Below, piece after piece: positions 48,150 to 59,699 of a DNA stretch of 64,000 nucleotides; position 1 is the stretch's first letter; every line of letters starts with the position of its first letter. The stretch is taken from NCBI GenBank assembly GCA_964036315.1, contig OZ038511.1, positions 1,355,126 through 1,419,125 on the forward strand, given 5' to 3'. The stretch is from Acanthosepion esculentum (taxonomy: Eukaryota; Mollusca; Cephalopoda; Sepiida; Sepiidae). The notes beneath the pieces were generated by a model. It was not told where the DNA came from. It worked only from the letters and a program-made list of their open reading frames with translations, and ran no database searches. A program made the position numbers and the translations under genes.

Positions 48150-49460
48150 GAAACTGTTAGCATTGAATTTATGGTTACATCTAGCCATTTCAACTGTAAA
48201 ATGATGAGAACTTGTCACCAATCTAGTGCTGTGCTTGAATTTGTAAAGTGGTGGTGGGAAAGTGACCAAGGCTGTGATGCCAGGTCAGGACCAATAACAT
48301 TGCAGATTCTACTTTGTATGTTATCAAGAATCTCTAAAGATATAGCAGAAGCAACAGACCATATGTGGTAGCAATATTCAAAGCAAGAACAAATAGTCTA
48401 TTTATAAATATGTAAGATAGATTCTGGTGAGAAAAATTGTCTAGCACAATACAGTGAATCAATGTTCCTAGCTGCAGACTTAGCAGTTGATTCAATATAC
48501 TCTTTCCACTTCATGTCAGTGGAAAACATTAGTCTAAGTAGGTGCCATGAGTCACTCTTTTGGAGGTTAGCATCAGCCATGCTGATGGAAGACGAAAAGA
48601 TTTCTCTCAGATGATTATAAGAGTGCAGTTTCATTTTGGTGGCATTTAAAATTAACAAACCACTCTGTTGTAACCTAGAAAAGGTTACTGAATAAGAATA
48701 ACCAAAACAAAGGTCGGAAATGGAAGGGTAATCATTAACAACATACAAGACTTGTCAGCGGCATGTAGTAAGTAATCCACTGCTAGTGGTGAACTCGTGG
48801 TGAATCCCCCAGACAGTATATTCCACTGTATTTATGAGGATTGGAACACACCCATTATAGTCCATAGGTATGGTATAACACACTCCTAGCTCTATTTAAC
48901 AACAGATTGTAGATCATTTTTTAGATTAGCTGCCAATTTGATCTTATCGAACTGATCAGGATTACTATAAGGACAGGGGTAGATAGTAGTATCATCAGCA
49001 TACCAAGTTGAGAACATCAGAAAGGCCATTTATGAAAATAAGGAACAGTGTAGGTCCAAGGATAGTGCCCTGAGGAACACCTGTTTTAATGCAAGAAGAT
49101 CTAGAAGAGTAGTCATTCAAAACAATTTTCATTTCATGATTTGATAAGACTGAATCAACTCAAAAATGAATCCAGAAATAACATAATCTTTCATCTTGTG
49201 AAGAAAACCAGTATGCCAAACCCAGTCAAAAGCCTTCAAGATAACCAAAGCAACAGCCTGCACCAAAGCAACAGCCTGAGCTTCACCATTCTTATCTAAA
49301 GCTTGAGAGACTCTTTCAGCAATAATCATTAATACATCAGCAGTTGACTTAGAGAAGCGAGAACCAGATTGTTTATCTGAAAAGACTCTGTGAGGTGAGA
49401 TGCTTAACCAATTCAGAGTTGATTAGAGCCTCTAATTCTAATTCATGGTTATGAAAGCTG
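48150..49460 (-). pseudogene. LINE-A copy on - strand, RT to tail
   Basis: From 49460 downward: LEALINSELVKHLTSQSLFR (frame break), SGSRFSKSTADVLMIIAERV and SQALDKNGEAQAVALV. An in-frame 18-base tandem duplication (49244-49279) repeats QAVALV, just before ILKAFDWVWHTGFLHKMKDY (palm motif). Further down: RTGVP-like and LRSDF-like text in broken frames near 49000-49080, LQQSGLLILNATKMKLHSY, HLREIFSSSISMADANLQKS, LMFSTDMKWKEYIESTAKSA, then HIWSVASAISLEILDNIQSR near 48300-48370 with ICNVIGPDLASQPWSLSHHH. No intact ORF remains. Its 5' end faces the copy at 49860-51370. Confidence 0.88.
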
Positions 49461-49859
49461 AAAAGATACTTTTATGGGTTGAATGAATTGCTTCAGTCAT
49501 AATATAAGAGGTTCAATCAAGTGTTGACAAAAGTAAGAGGAACAATGAATAATTATGACAATGCATCATTGGAATTTCATCAGTATCATCATGGAGATGA
49601 TTTTATATTTTGTGAATATAAATTGTTTATGGAGAATGTAATTAAAATATTTAGGATTCAATATTAAACAACTAAAAATGCAATCACTGTAGATCAAACT
49701 TTACTCGTACCACCCCCCTGTCTACAATAGAAATAAAAGAAGGTAGGTTAAATAATGGGTTACATGAAGATGAGAAAAAGATCCCTGAGTTAGATGATAT
49801 GGTTATCTACTCAAAATCATTCAGATGTTTCATTTGATGTCTGTAGAATAAGAAATATT

Positions 49860-51370
49860 GGGAAACATCCTAAATTTAAAATCCTTTTTAATTCTTATAA
49901 AGCATTATTAAATTCAAATCCTTTTCCACTATATTTTCCAAACTTGACCTGCACAAAGTATACAATCTTGATGGTATCCTTGCAATTGTCCTTAAGAATT
50001 GTGCTCTTCAACTGGAGTTATCTGAGTTCTTTAACAAAAGTCTTGCTCTTTCTTGCTTTCCAGCTTATAGGACATCCTCTTTTGTAGTTCTTGTTTTAAG
50101 AACTCAAGTGAACCATCTGATTCTTCAAACTATTGGCCTATTAGTCTTCTACCTTGAGGCTCTAAACAACTCTGCATTGCTTAAACATCTCCACATGGTC
50201 TTCTTTCAGACAAACCATATGGCTTTCACTTCTCTAGGTCAATCACCAATGAGTTAACAGTTAATACTTAAAGAGTCTAAGATTTAAATAAAACCTATGA
50301 AGACCAGACTGTGGTTTTCCATATCCCAAAAGCATTTGATAGGGTTTGGCATGCTGTTCACCAAATTTTTGATTTAATCCAATCATGTAATGAAAATTGT
50401 CTTGAGCAGCCACTGTTCTAGATCTTTTCGCATTAATGTGGGAGTCCCTGAGGGCTTTATCCTTAGATCTACTTTGTTTCTTATCTTCATCGATGACTTT
50501 CCCAATGTCATTAGTTCCATAGCTCCATATTTATGCTGATGTCACCACCATTTACTCCTGCCTTAATAGTAAGACTAATAGGCTCAACAAAGTCAAATGG
50601 CAGCTGATCTTGTTAACTGGGACAACAAATGGATTGTGAATTTTAATGCATGCCCCCCCCCCATGAAACTGATATCTTTTAGTCATCTCAGAGAACCTTT
50701 TTTACACTCCATTAGTATGGCTGATGCCAACCCCCAGGAAAGTAATGTATAGTGGAATGATTATATTGAATCAATTGCTTGGTCTACTGCTAGGAAAATT
50801 GGTTCACTGTGTCATGCCAGAATTCATCTTGCACATTTTTAAATCTGCTATTCACCCATGCATTGAATATTGCTGCCAAATCTGCTCTGGTGCTTCTGTT
50901 ATATATCTTGAGATTCTTAACAAAATCCAAAGAAGAATCTTCAGTATTATCAGTCCTGACCTAACATCTCATATGCAATCACTTCCCCATCACATAATGT
51001 AGTTTCCCTGTGCTTTTTTTATAAATATTTTTATGATATTAATTATCTTGATGAGCTTTCTTCTTTGTTATTTCAACTGCATAAATTTAAGAGTAGTACT
51101 AAATTAGCAGCTAAGGTCAAATCATTTTTCTGTTGAAACAGCTGGATGTAACCATATGTTCTATTCTAATAGTTTCTTCTCTTGCACTTCTCAACTGTGG
51201 AACTCTCTTCTATCAACTTTTCTATCAAGTACAATCTTCAAAAATTTAAATGTAATATCAGTCACCATCTGTTTTATTGATTCCTTTTTCATTATTCTTT
51301 CTTCTCACTAATGTTTTCTTATTTTGTTTCACTCTCTGGCATCTTAGTGGCTTTACTGCTTTGATTAAAA
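49860..51370 (+). pseudogene. LINE-A copy on + strand, RT to 3' end
   Basis: Fingers: LSCFPAYRTSSFVV-like text near 50055-50090, then NSALLKHL (about 50170), (F)DIPKAFDRVWHAG-like (about 50322-50352), RSFRINVGVPEG (50420-50455) and STLFLIFIDDFPNVISS (50467-50517). The catalytic box near 50524-50550 reads YADVTTIYS, so the second Asp of YADD is lost. Then LISFSHLREPF, YIESIAW, HPCIEYCCQICSGASVIYLE and ILNKIQRRIFSIISPD (50850-50960), and FLLLHFS-like tail text. It ends near 51370 at an A-rich string (ttaaaaaaagaaaacc). It matches the oppositely oriented copy at 48150-49460. Confidence 0.88.
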
Positions 51371-51924
51371 AAAGAAAACCTTAATTTTCTGCTACTTTGA
51401 TGCCAATTAAGTTAGCTTAAGAAAATGAATCTTTGCAGGAGAGTTTGATCATCTCCATTGGAAGAAACAAGAACTAAATGGATCCAGTGTGTTGATCATC
51501 AAAAATGTTGGATTTTGTAATGAAGATTTCACTAGCTTCAGAGACTTTTACATTCAATAAAGCAGTTGATGCTCATGTCTTAATGGTGACCCAAATGGCC
51601 AGTTTACAGGAATTACTTTAAAAAACAACTGACAACTTATCACCTGTAGAAACTTTAAATTTATCTCTCATTGTTAATGATCATATTTTCAGAATTTATG
51701 TGCCAAGAACAATAGAAATTATGATTAACAGGAAAATTCAGAGAGAATCAATCAGTATTCATGAGCAAGCTTCAGACTTTCTTTTTCAGAAGTAGTAACT
51801 TTATTATTTATGATATTACCACTAACATTATTAAAACACCCATCATATGAAATATTTTTACAGAAAATTGACAATGTTGTCAAGCATAATTATTCATAGG
51901 AACTTTGCCAGAAAAATGCATAAA
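51371..51924. other. No recognised feature
   Basis: AT-rich spacer between LINE-A and the left inverted repeat of the next element. Confidence 0.4.
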
Positions 51925-52110
51925 ACATCACTGGCAACAGAAAAAAAAAATTAAGTTGTCTATGTTTTTCCAGATGATTTAGGACAATTTTTCACCACTG
52001 AATTTTAAAATGACATCCGTTTCTCTTGATCGGGTCATGTTTTTGTCGAGTTTTTAAAAATCTGATCTTCTGACTAAATCGATTACATTTTTGTAACATT
52101 ATCAATTGAA
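51925..52110 (-). repeat. Left long inverted repeat of the unnamed element
   Basis: Read on the - strand, this matches 53896-54050 of the + strand. Best block: 51967-52035 against 53943-54012, ungapped, roughly two-thirds identical by eye, with shared cores tcctaaatca, attttt/attttaaaattca and accSgat. The block acaaaaatgtaa inside it is also shared (- strand of about 52084-52095, and 53899-53910). The two repeats point outward from the pseudogene between them. Confidence 0.7.
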
Positions 52111-52264
52111 TTTTGTTCATATTTTTCATACAAAATAAGTTTTTTAAGAGAAAAAAATTGTTTTCTAACACAATTTATTAATTAAATGCTACAAACATTG
52201 ATTACAATAAATTGAATACTATACATTGATAAATGTAAGTATCTGTAAATTGCATGTTACATCA

Positions 52265-53290
52265 TTATTGTTCAAAATTCAGGACTTGAAATTTAGTCAA
52301 ACTCTTAGAATGATCAACGGCAGAGATGTTTCTCTTCAAAGTCCAGCAGTAATCAGCCATCATGACTGCATCCCAATGTCCCTGATACCGGGTTTCCATC
52401 TCTTTCATGTCCTGATGGAATCTCTTCCCCTGTTTGTTGCTTATTTATTGCATATGGGAGAATAAATACTGCATTTTGATGCTCAGGTTGCAGCCAAGGT
52501 TTCTGAAAGCAGTCAACATATTGATGTCAAGTTCTGCATAGTTCCTGGCCTTGTTATTGATAAGAAAGTTCTTCATGACCAGAACAAAAGCCTTCTATGC
52601 ACCCAGCTCCACTTTGTACATTGAGTTTTTAAACTCTGGATCTGTGATGAGCTGATGGATTTGAGGACCATTAAAGATGCCAGATTTCAACTTCTCCATT
52701 GTCAATTCTGGAAAAGCCTGGCACAAGTTAATGAAGCAGTCCCCATCCTTGTCCAGAGCTTTGGTGAACTGCTTGATCAAGCCGTGCTTGATGTACAGCA
52801 GTGGGAAAAGTACCCTGTCTCTGTCCACCTGAGGCTTATTGATGGTGTTCATTGTGCTGCAGGGAATCAATTCCTTCCGAATAGGCCAGTCCCTTTTCAT
52901 GTAATGCTGAGCAGTGTCACTACTATCCCACTTGCACAGAAAGCATGGGTACTTTTGTCCCAACAAAAAGTTCACCATCTTAAGGTCAACACAAATAAAC
53001 CACTCATGCTGATCATAATGAATTTTCTCTAGCACATACATCACTGCTTCATATTTCTCCTTCAGTGGAGTCAAGTAAGTGACGAGTACAGAGGTAAACT
53101 GGTTGCCATTGTGTAGCAGAACACTTTTCAGTGATCGCTTGCTGCTATCAATGAACAATCTGTAATCTTTGGTTTAGTACTGTGGCACTCCAGTTTTGTA
53201 AAGAAGCTGCACAATATCTGTACAGTACACCAAGTTCTTCTCTTCATAAAAAAATAGTGTTTCTTTTGAGGCCTGTTGTGGTAGTAGGTG
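52265..53290 (-). pseudogene. Unnamed, widely repeated animal protein family (FIDSSKRSLK / CFLCxWDS), possible transposon gene
   Basis: A - strand reading with one long frame (53158-52595) flanked by continuations. From the N-terminal side: EEKNLVYCTDIVQLLYKTGV, stop, TKDYRLFIDSSKRSLKSVLL, LEKIHYDQHEWFICVDLKMV, LLGQKYPCFLCKWDSS, QHYMKRDWPIRKELIPCST, HGLIKQFTKALDKDGDCF, FNGPQIHQLITDPEFKNSMY, VELGA, stop (TAG where the family has Trp), NYAELDINMLTAFRNLGCNL, KMQYLFSHMQ, stop and a small deletion, GKRFHQDMKEMETRYQGHWD, VMMADYCWTLKR. I recognise this as a protein repeated many times in arthropod, cnidarian and mollusc gene sets, usually as 'uncharacterized protein'. I know of no assigned function. 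At least three stops make it dead. Inverted repeats on both sides suggest a DNA transposon. Confidence 0.85.
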
Positions 53291-53895
53291 ATGAAAACAT
53301 TGCCATAGAAGAGGGTTTTTTTAATAATAATTCAACTTGGAATATACAGTTGGTTGAAAAGTATTGAATGAGTAATGTCTTTTTTCTTGTTAAAAGAGTT
53401 CTTGTGTATATTACAAACTGTATTGCGTACATATGTGAGAAAGGTTAAATGTCATTACTAGTGTGTTTGTGTGAGATAGTATGTGTATGCATATGTAGTA
53501 AACATTGTGATTTTTATACCATTATTCCTGAGAAATTGGTTTGTGAATTATATAATTTTACTTATTCCTAATCGGCACTAAAAAGTCACATGGTATGCAT
53601 ACTACTACATCTGCACAGTGTACCTAAATTATAATGTCTAATAAAACAACCATTTTGATTAGTACTCTATGGTTTTGTATTGTACAGTTTAATTAGTCTG
53701 TTTTGATATGTAAACACTTTATTGTGTGTTATTGGTTTATAAATATTTTGGAGTTGTGTTTTAATAATTATGCTGCTATTTTTGGCTGAAAATACTTCTG
53801 ATGAGTTAAAATTAATCAGTTTATAATTAACATAATAATTAGTTTTATTGTGTGAAACATGTTTCATATTTAGTTATTTTAATGGACATAACAAT
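53291..53895. other. Interior spacer of the inverted-repeat element
   Basis: AT-rich non-coding sequence between the 5' end of the pseudogene and the right inverted repeat. Probably the element's 5' untranslated part. Confidence 0.4.
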
Positions 53896-54050
53896 GTAAA
53901 CAAAAATGTAAAAAACAGCATGTGTCCATAACTCAAAAAGTTGACCGGATTGAGAAAAACCAATGTGATTTTTGGATTCATCACATCAAAATTATCCTAA
54001 ATCAGCTAAAAAATTTAAACAATAAATTTTGTATTAACCAGTAATTCAGA
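53896..54050 (+). repeat. Right long inverted repeat of the unnamed element
   Basis: Partner of 51925-52110. Contains gttgaccggattgag, gtgatttttggattca and aaattatcctaaatcagct. The similarity fades outward near ccagtaattc (54038-54047), where the left copy, read inverted, has ccagtgatg. These may be the element ends. Confidence 0.7.
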
Positions 54051-54084
54051 TTTGTTGTGTCATTGTGTTGAAATGTGTCATGAA

Positions 54085-54300
54085 AAAAAATAATTTTTTG
54101 TCTCTCTCCTACTGTCATAGCGACAGGCACAGTCTCCACTTCTGAGATGAACTGCCCTCCTTCTCATTCCAGCCCTTTACATAGAGCTTGGTAACTCGCA
54201 TATGCAAAACACCAACAAGCCAGCTACCAATCACAGTTTCTGTGCCTGCCCACCTCCACTCGCTTTGTGTGTGTCTAGTTGACCGACCAACTCATTACAG
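54085..54300. other. GC-richer block with CCAAT and octamer-like strings
   Basis: About 215 bases much less AT-rich than either side, starting just beyond the right inverted repeat. It contains gcatatgcaaaac (octamer-like) and agctaccaatcacag (CCAAT box on +), plus gtcatagcgacaggcac. There is no open frame of note. It could be a promoter-like part of the neighbouring element, an older repeat or a host regulatory site; nothing here decides. Confidence 0.3.
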
Positions 54301-55956
54301 TCATCAAATGTATTTGTGAGAAGGGATTTCTTGAGAGGAAGAATTTTAAAAAGTTGAAAGTAGTGCATATCACTTGTATAAAATAACTACAAAAATTTAA
54401 ATATACAATTTGTAATGTGCTGGTTGCTGTAACTCTAATTCCTTTGTCAGAGTATGTATATGGATATAAAGTATAAAAAAACAACACAGTTACATAACAA
54501 TACCTACACAATGAAATGGATAAATGTTTTGGTGCTGATGTTATTTGGGTGGAAGATAAAAATCAAAGCAGCCAGAACTGAAGCTATTAATTTTACATGC
54601 ATCCATAACAATAGCTGGAAAAATGCTATTAGGATTTTCAGTTAATTTCATAATGATGAAAAAATTCTCTGCAAAAAAGATAAGTGAATAAAGATTCCAC
54701 ATTTTGGTGATGTCTTTTGTATGGCCATTTGTTTTATGGAAGCTTGAGGCTTTCAATGAATGAAAAAGCAGTTTAAAAAACTAAAATTTCAAAAAGCAGG
54801 AGTGAAACAAATTAAAAATGTATTTGTCTCTCAGAGATGATCAAACCTTACTTTGCATACCTTGTGGTAATAACAATTCTGTTTTTGAAGATGACATACA
54901 TTATTGAGAATATTGTAAGTTGAAGTTTATTTCTAAATGTATTTAGCAGAATGCACCAACATGAGAATTGCATTTTCAGTGATTGAATTATAAGACCAAC
55001 CACAGTCAATCATGAATAATGTTTATTGCTAGTGCAAAGCAGTGGTCTTGCTCAGTAATACATTGAATGGATTTTATCCATGTACAAGTAAAGCTGTAAT
55101 AACATAAGAAATATTATTTATCAAATCAGAAAATAATCAACAGATTTGTTTGGTTCTAAAATAAATTATGTCTTGTTTCTAAGACTTTTGATGTGATCAT
55201 AATTTTTAGTAATTGCTTGCAAAGTAAGCAAGAAATCTGAAGTATTTCATGTCTTTAAGCGATACTTCAGTTCAAATTGGTGAATAAGTTGTCCATTCAT
55301 TCATGCTTTTATTTATTTTTTATTGACTTTATCTTGTATGTGACACTTTCTCATTCTCTGAAATAACCAACCGTAGAGAAAATTTAATTTGATGATATTA
55401 TTTGAAAAATTGTTTCACATTTGAACATTGTTAATTCTAGACAGAAGTGTCACATTTATTAAAGTTGTTGATTATATATTTGGAAGTTGCAAGATCAATC
55501 ATTTATTAATATTTTGCATATTGATTGAAAATCTTACTTTTAATAAAGAGTGAATTAAAGGGAGTGTGGAAAAATCTTAACAAACAAATATATTTATTGA
55601 ATGATAGAAAAAAATGAAAACTGTTATGCAACTTAGGAGCTTTCATGTGTTGGTACTATCATTATAGAAATATTGACTAATGGGAATAAAAAGATTGTAA
55701 GAAAAAGTGATGTGTTTGTGTTTGAATAGGAAATTGAGGTGAAATAAAATGTTTCAAAATGCATAAAAATCAAAGGCAAACTTTCATGCATTTAAAATTA
55801 TTTCTTGACATGTTGCAACATTCCTATTTGATCAAATGCAAACATATAATTCAAAATATAATTATTTTAAAGTAAGTTGATTTAAGAAAATATAAGTTCA
55901 TGGTAAGGATGTATGCATACGTATATAGAATTTATATGCACACTTATATGCAAATA
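54301..55956. other. No recognised feature
   Basis: AT-rich, with short frames of no recognisable content. Confidence 0.45.
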
Positions 55957-56026
55957 TATTTCTTATTACTATAAATGTTATATTTAGTGAACCCATTAAA
56001 CATAACATTTATAGTAATAAGAAATA
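55957..56026. repeat. Inverted repeat, 25-bp perfect arms and 20-base loop
   Basis: Arms 55957-55981 and 56002-56026 are exact reverse complements (outer part tatttcttattactataa). The inner loop extends the pairing with mismatches. It could be a solo MITE-like hairpin. An A-run follows at 56039. Confidence 0.93.
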
Positions 56027-56565
56027 ATGTTGGATTATAAAAAAAAAAACCATTAATTCTTTACAAATTAAGCACACGCACACACACATGATGCAGTATC
56101 AGAATGTTCCTTGTCTGTACATACTGAGCTTGTACTATTCAATGGAAATGCATGTGCAGTTCAAACTCACTGTTACCCAGTTTACTGAATAAGTCTACCA
56201 ATGGCCTTATTCAAGCTTATGTTCAATTTTTTTTTTTTATGGGTCTACAATCTTTAAAATGGCTGACAAAACTGTGCTTGTGTAAAGTTTTCCAGGAATC
56301 TCAGCAAATCTGCTACCAAAAGCCCAAATGATTTGTCATGCTTTTAGTAGACATTCTTTTGATTGACCACTGGCCTTTCAGTGCAATGTACACTTCGAGA
56401 ATGATTGAATTTCAGTTCAAGGTGATTGTTTAGAGTGTGCAATAAGCCAACAAAATGTGGAAAAATTTTGTTAACTCATCAATGAAGAACATTAAATAAT
56501 ATATGAAATCTATTATTTACAAGTTTTCAGCCTTGTTTTGGAATGTTCAAATACTGCATACACAG

Positions 56566-56567
<2 letters not shown>
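56027..56567. other. No recognised feature
   Basis: Slightly GC-richer at 56080-56420 but without any motif or open frame that I can assign. Confidence 0.4.

Positions 56568-56617
<50 letters not shown>
56568..56617. repeat. (AT)n microsatellite
   Basis: Uninterrupted AT dinucleotides. Confidence 0.97.
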
Positions 56618-56623
<6 letters not shown>

Positions 56624-56989
56624 TGAAATGGACAAAGTCTGACAATTATTTTAAGACATTTTTATGTTTATACATTCTTTTTATAGATACAAATATTTAA
56701 GTAAATGCTCTATTTATAATAAACAGTATTAAACAACATTTACTGGCCTGAATGTCCAAGAAATTTCCATAGAAAATATTCGTTCTCCATAGCCAAATTG
56801 ATTAAAGGCATGTCAGGCTATATGACAGTTCCATATAGGATACAGGTTCAATTATAAATAAAAGTATCTTACCAAAAACAGTTTTGTGGTAACACAGCTC
56901 ATAATTCTGCTCATAGGCTCACATGTTTTAATTGTGGGAAAAATTGACACTTTTCAAAGGTTTACTTATCTAAGACCAAGTTATCTGGG

Positions 56990-59250
56990 ACAATGTCTAT
57001 GATGTTTCATTTTAAACCAAGTTTGTGTGTAATCCCAGATATCTATCCCCCAAATCCCTTTCATGCCCCTACAATGATCACCATAAAAGGTAAGCAGTTC
57101 ACTGCTCTTATAGACTCTTCTGGTTCAGAAAACTTTATTAATGAAGATGCATTCAACATATTAAGCCTGAAACTCCACCCCTGTAGGAAGAAAGTGTCTA
57201 TGGCTTTTAAAACCATGGAAGCCAACTATACCAGTATGTGCATTAGTGATATAAGAGTAGGTGGCAGGAAATATGCAAAAATGAAATTTGGGGTTTTGGA
57301 TAACCTATGTGTGGCGGTAATTCTTGTATATGAATTCCAGAAGCGACACAAAAATGTAATCTTCATTTATGGTGGGAATAAAGATGACTTGATAATTAGT
57401 TGATGAAATGCACACTGTGTTCTTACTGTGACTAAGGTAAATATACTCATTATTTTCCAGTATACCTGTGAATGTCCGCCCTATTGCTACCAAATCCTGG
57501 TGTTCATTGAGATGAAAAAATTTCACATTTACTCTCAGATAACATCATTGAACCCTGTTACTCACCATAGAGAGCCCAGTTGGTTGCTGTGAAGGACCTT
57601 CCCAATAAACACAATAAATAGTTCTGTGTAGATTATTCTCAAATGGTTAATCTATATACACAGTTGGATACCTAACCTATGCCTCAGATTGATGATATGA
57701 TAAACAGTCTGGCAAGGTACAAAGTATTTTCACCTTTTAACCTGAAGAGTGCCTACCATCAGATTCCAATAAGCGAGGTGCATAAAAAATGTTATGCCTT
57801 TGAGGCCAATGGGTAGCTATACCAGTTTTGTAATTTGCCCTTTGGTGTAACCAATGAGGTCCCTATGGTTCAAAGAACAATGTACAAAAGTTGAAAAAGA
57901 GAACCATATAGATACATATCCTTATGTAGACAACATTACTAATAGTGGTTATGATCAAAAACACCATTGACCAGAAGTGTCAGAGATTCCAACAACCAGT
58001 ACAGAAATGGAGTCTTACATTAAATGAATCACAGTCCATAATATCTTTGGAGTCTATTAAAATACTTGGGTATGATATAAGCCATAATACTATTTGGCCA
58101 AATCCTGACTGCCTGGTGCCCCATTGCCTTCATGTTACACAGCCTAAATAGAAGTGAATTAAACTACCCTTTGGTGGAAAAAGAGGCTACAGCTGCCATT
58201 GAAGCTATTAGAAAGTGGTAACACTTACTATTGTGCAATGACTTTACTCTAATAACTGATCAATATTCTGTTGCATTCATGCTTGACAATAGAAAGTGAA
58301 CAAAGTTTAAGAACAGTAAAATTCAGAGTTGGAGATCAGAAATGGCTGAATTTAGTTATTCAGTTGCATACAGACCTGGACCTGACAGTATTGTCCCGGA
58401 TGCCCTAACATGAGCTCACTGTGCAGCCCTAACAAGTTCATCTCTGAATGAACTTCACAGTAGTTTATGTCACTCAGGAGTTGCATGGATGTTATACTTC
58501 ATTAAATTCAAAAACTTTCCATATTCAATGGAAGATATGAAAAAGGTTTGTTCTCAGTGTCAATTTTGCTCTGAACTTAATCCAAATTTTCCTCTCTGGG
58601 AGAATTAATAAGAGCATTGGGTTCCAGGTACCAGTTAAGCATAGATTTTAAAGGGCCCTTATCTAATAATCCTAATAAGTATTTGTTAATGGTATAGATG
58701 AATATTCCTGTTTCTTGTCCAGATGTAAATTCAGTGATGGTGATAAGATGCCTTGACCAAATTTTCAGTCTTTGCAGGTTCCCATCTTATGTTCACTCTG
58801 ATAGAACTGCATCCTTTATTAGGCAAGAATTAAAGCCCTACCTAACTCAGAATGGACTAGCCACAAGCATGTCTACTCCATATTATGCAATAAGCAATTC
58901 ACAATTTGAATGGTACAATGGACTTATTTGGAGAAATATCTGCCTGGCATTAAGAACAGACAATACGGACCTAAAACTTTGGAAAATAGTTCACCCAAAT
59001 GCCCTCTTTATTCTCTACTTTCAACATCTACCAATACTACACCACATGAAATGTTCTTCAATTTTCCCTGGGCCTCTTCAACTGGCTCATCTTTACCATC
59101 ATGGGGTGTCTCTGAATCTGTACTTCTGAGGAACTTTGTCCGGTCAAGTAAAAATGATGTAAATTCTATGTATGTATATATTAGGTACCCTGATGGATGA
59201 GAGTCCAAGGTTTCTCTTCAAAAACCTGGCACCTTGTCCATCCACTGGAT
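56990..59250 (+). pseudogene. Second Ty3/gypsy family, protease to integrase, decayed
   Basis: Protease region (56993-57403): FTALIDSSGSENFINEDAF, where the D-S/T-G triad reads D-S-S. RT (57690-57900): IDDMINSLARYKVFSPFNLK, SAYHQIPISEVHKKCYAFEA, YQFCNLPFGVTNEV; the catalytic box at about 57924-57935 reads YVDN. RNase H and connection (58200-58420): EAIRKW-like text, SYSVAYRPGPDSIVPDAL-like text in shifted frame, then the integrase zinc region with LCHSGVAWM (about 58466) and CSQCQFCSELNP. Integrase core (58650-59060): FKGPLSNNPNKY-like, VHSDRTASFI and FEWYNGLIWRNICLALRTD. C-terminal end: NETTPHEMFF-like, STGSSLPSWGVSESVLLRNF, VRSSKNDVNSMYVYIRYPDG (59195). Many frameshifts and stops. No LTRs or gag are recognised. 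The sequence differs from the gypsy relic at 4520-6660. Confidence 0.9.
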
Positions 59251-59699
59251 TGCATGGGAGAATAAGTGTCTTGAATATCCAACATCCTTCTGAAGACTTG
59301 GGCATACTCACTTCAACAATGCTCCAGCATGATAATTCCAGGTTAGTCTCTAATGATGTTATACTAGACTCTAACCAATTTCAGGCTAATCCTGAATCCT
59401 CTGCAGAGGTTTTCAAGAATATGAAAGGCGCCAACAAAGTCATTTTTATCTGTTTTGAATTTCTTTTAAATTCGTAACTAATTGAACAGATTTGAAAGAA
59501 TTAGATTTATAATTTCCTCATGGCAAACATTGAAAATAATGCTTAATGTTATCAGTAAAATTTGAAACCAGGATGTTCATCTGTGAATATATGCAAAAAG
59601 TGTGATAAGTGCGTGAGAACACATTTTAACAAAGATATTCAAGAGAAAAATCAGTACATTTTCAAAATAATTTCTACAAATATTCAACTGAGAAAAAAC
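59251..59699. other. Downstream of gypsy integrase; possible 3' remnant
   Basis: 59172-59477 keeps an open frame of 101 codons rich in Ser, Asn and Asp, consistent with the disordered end of pol after the integrase. I see no LTR. Confidence 0.4.
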
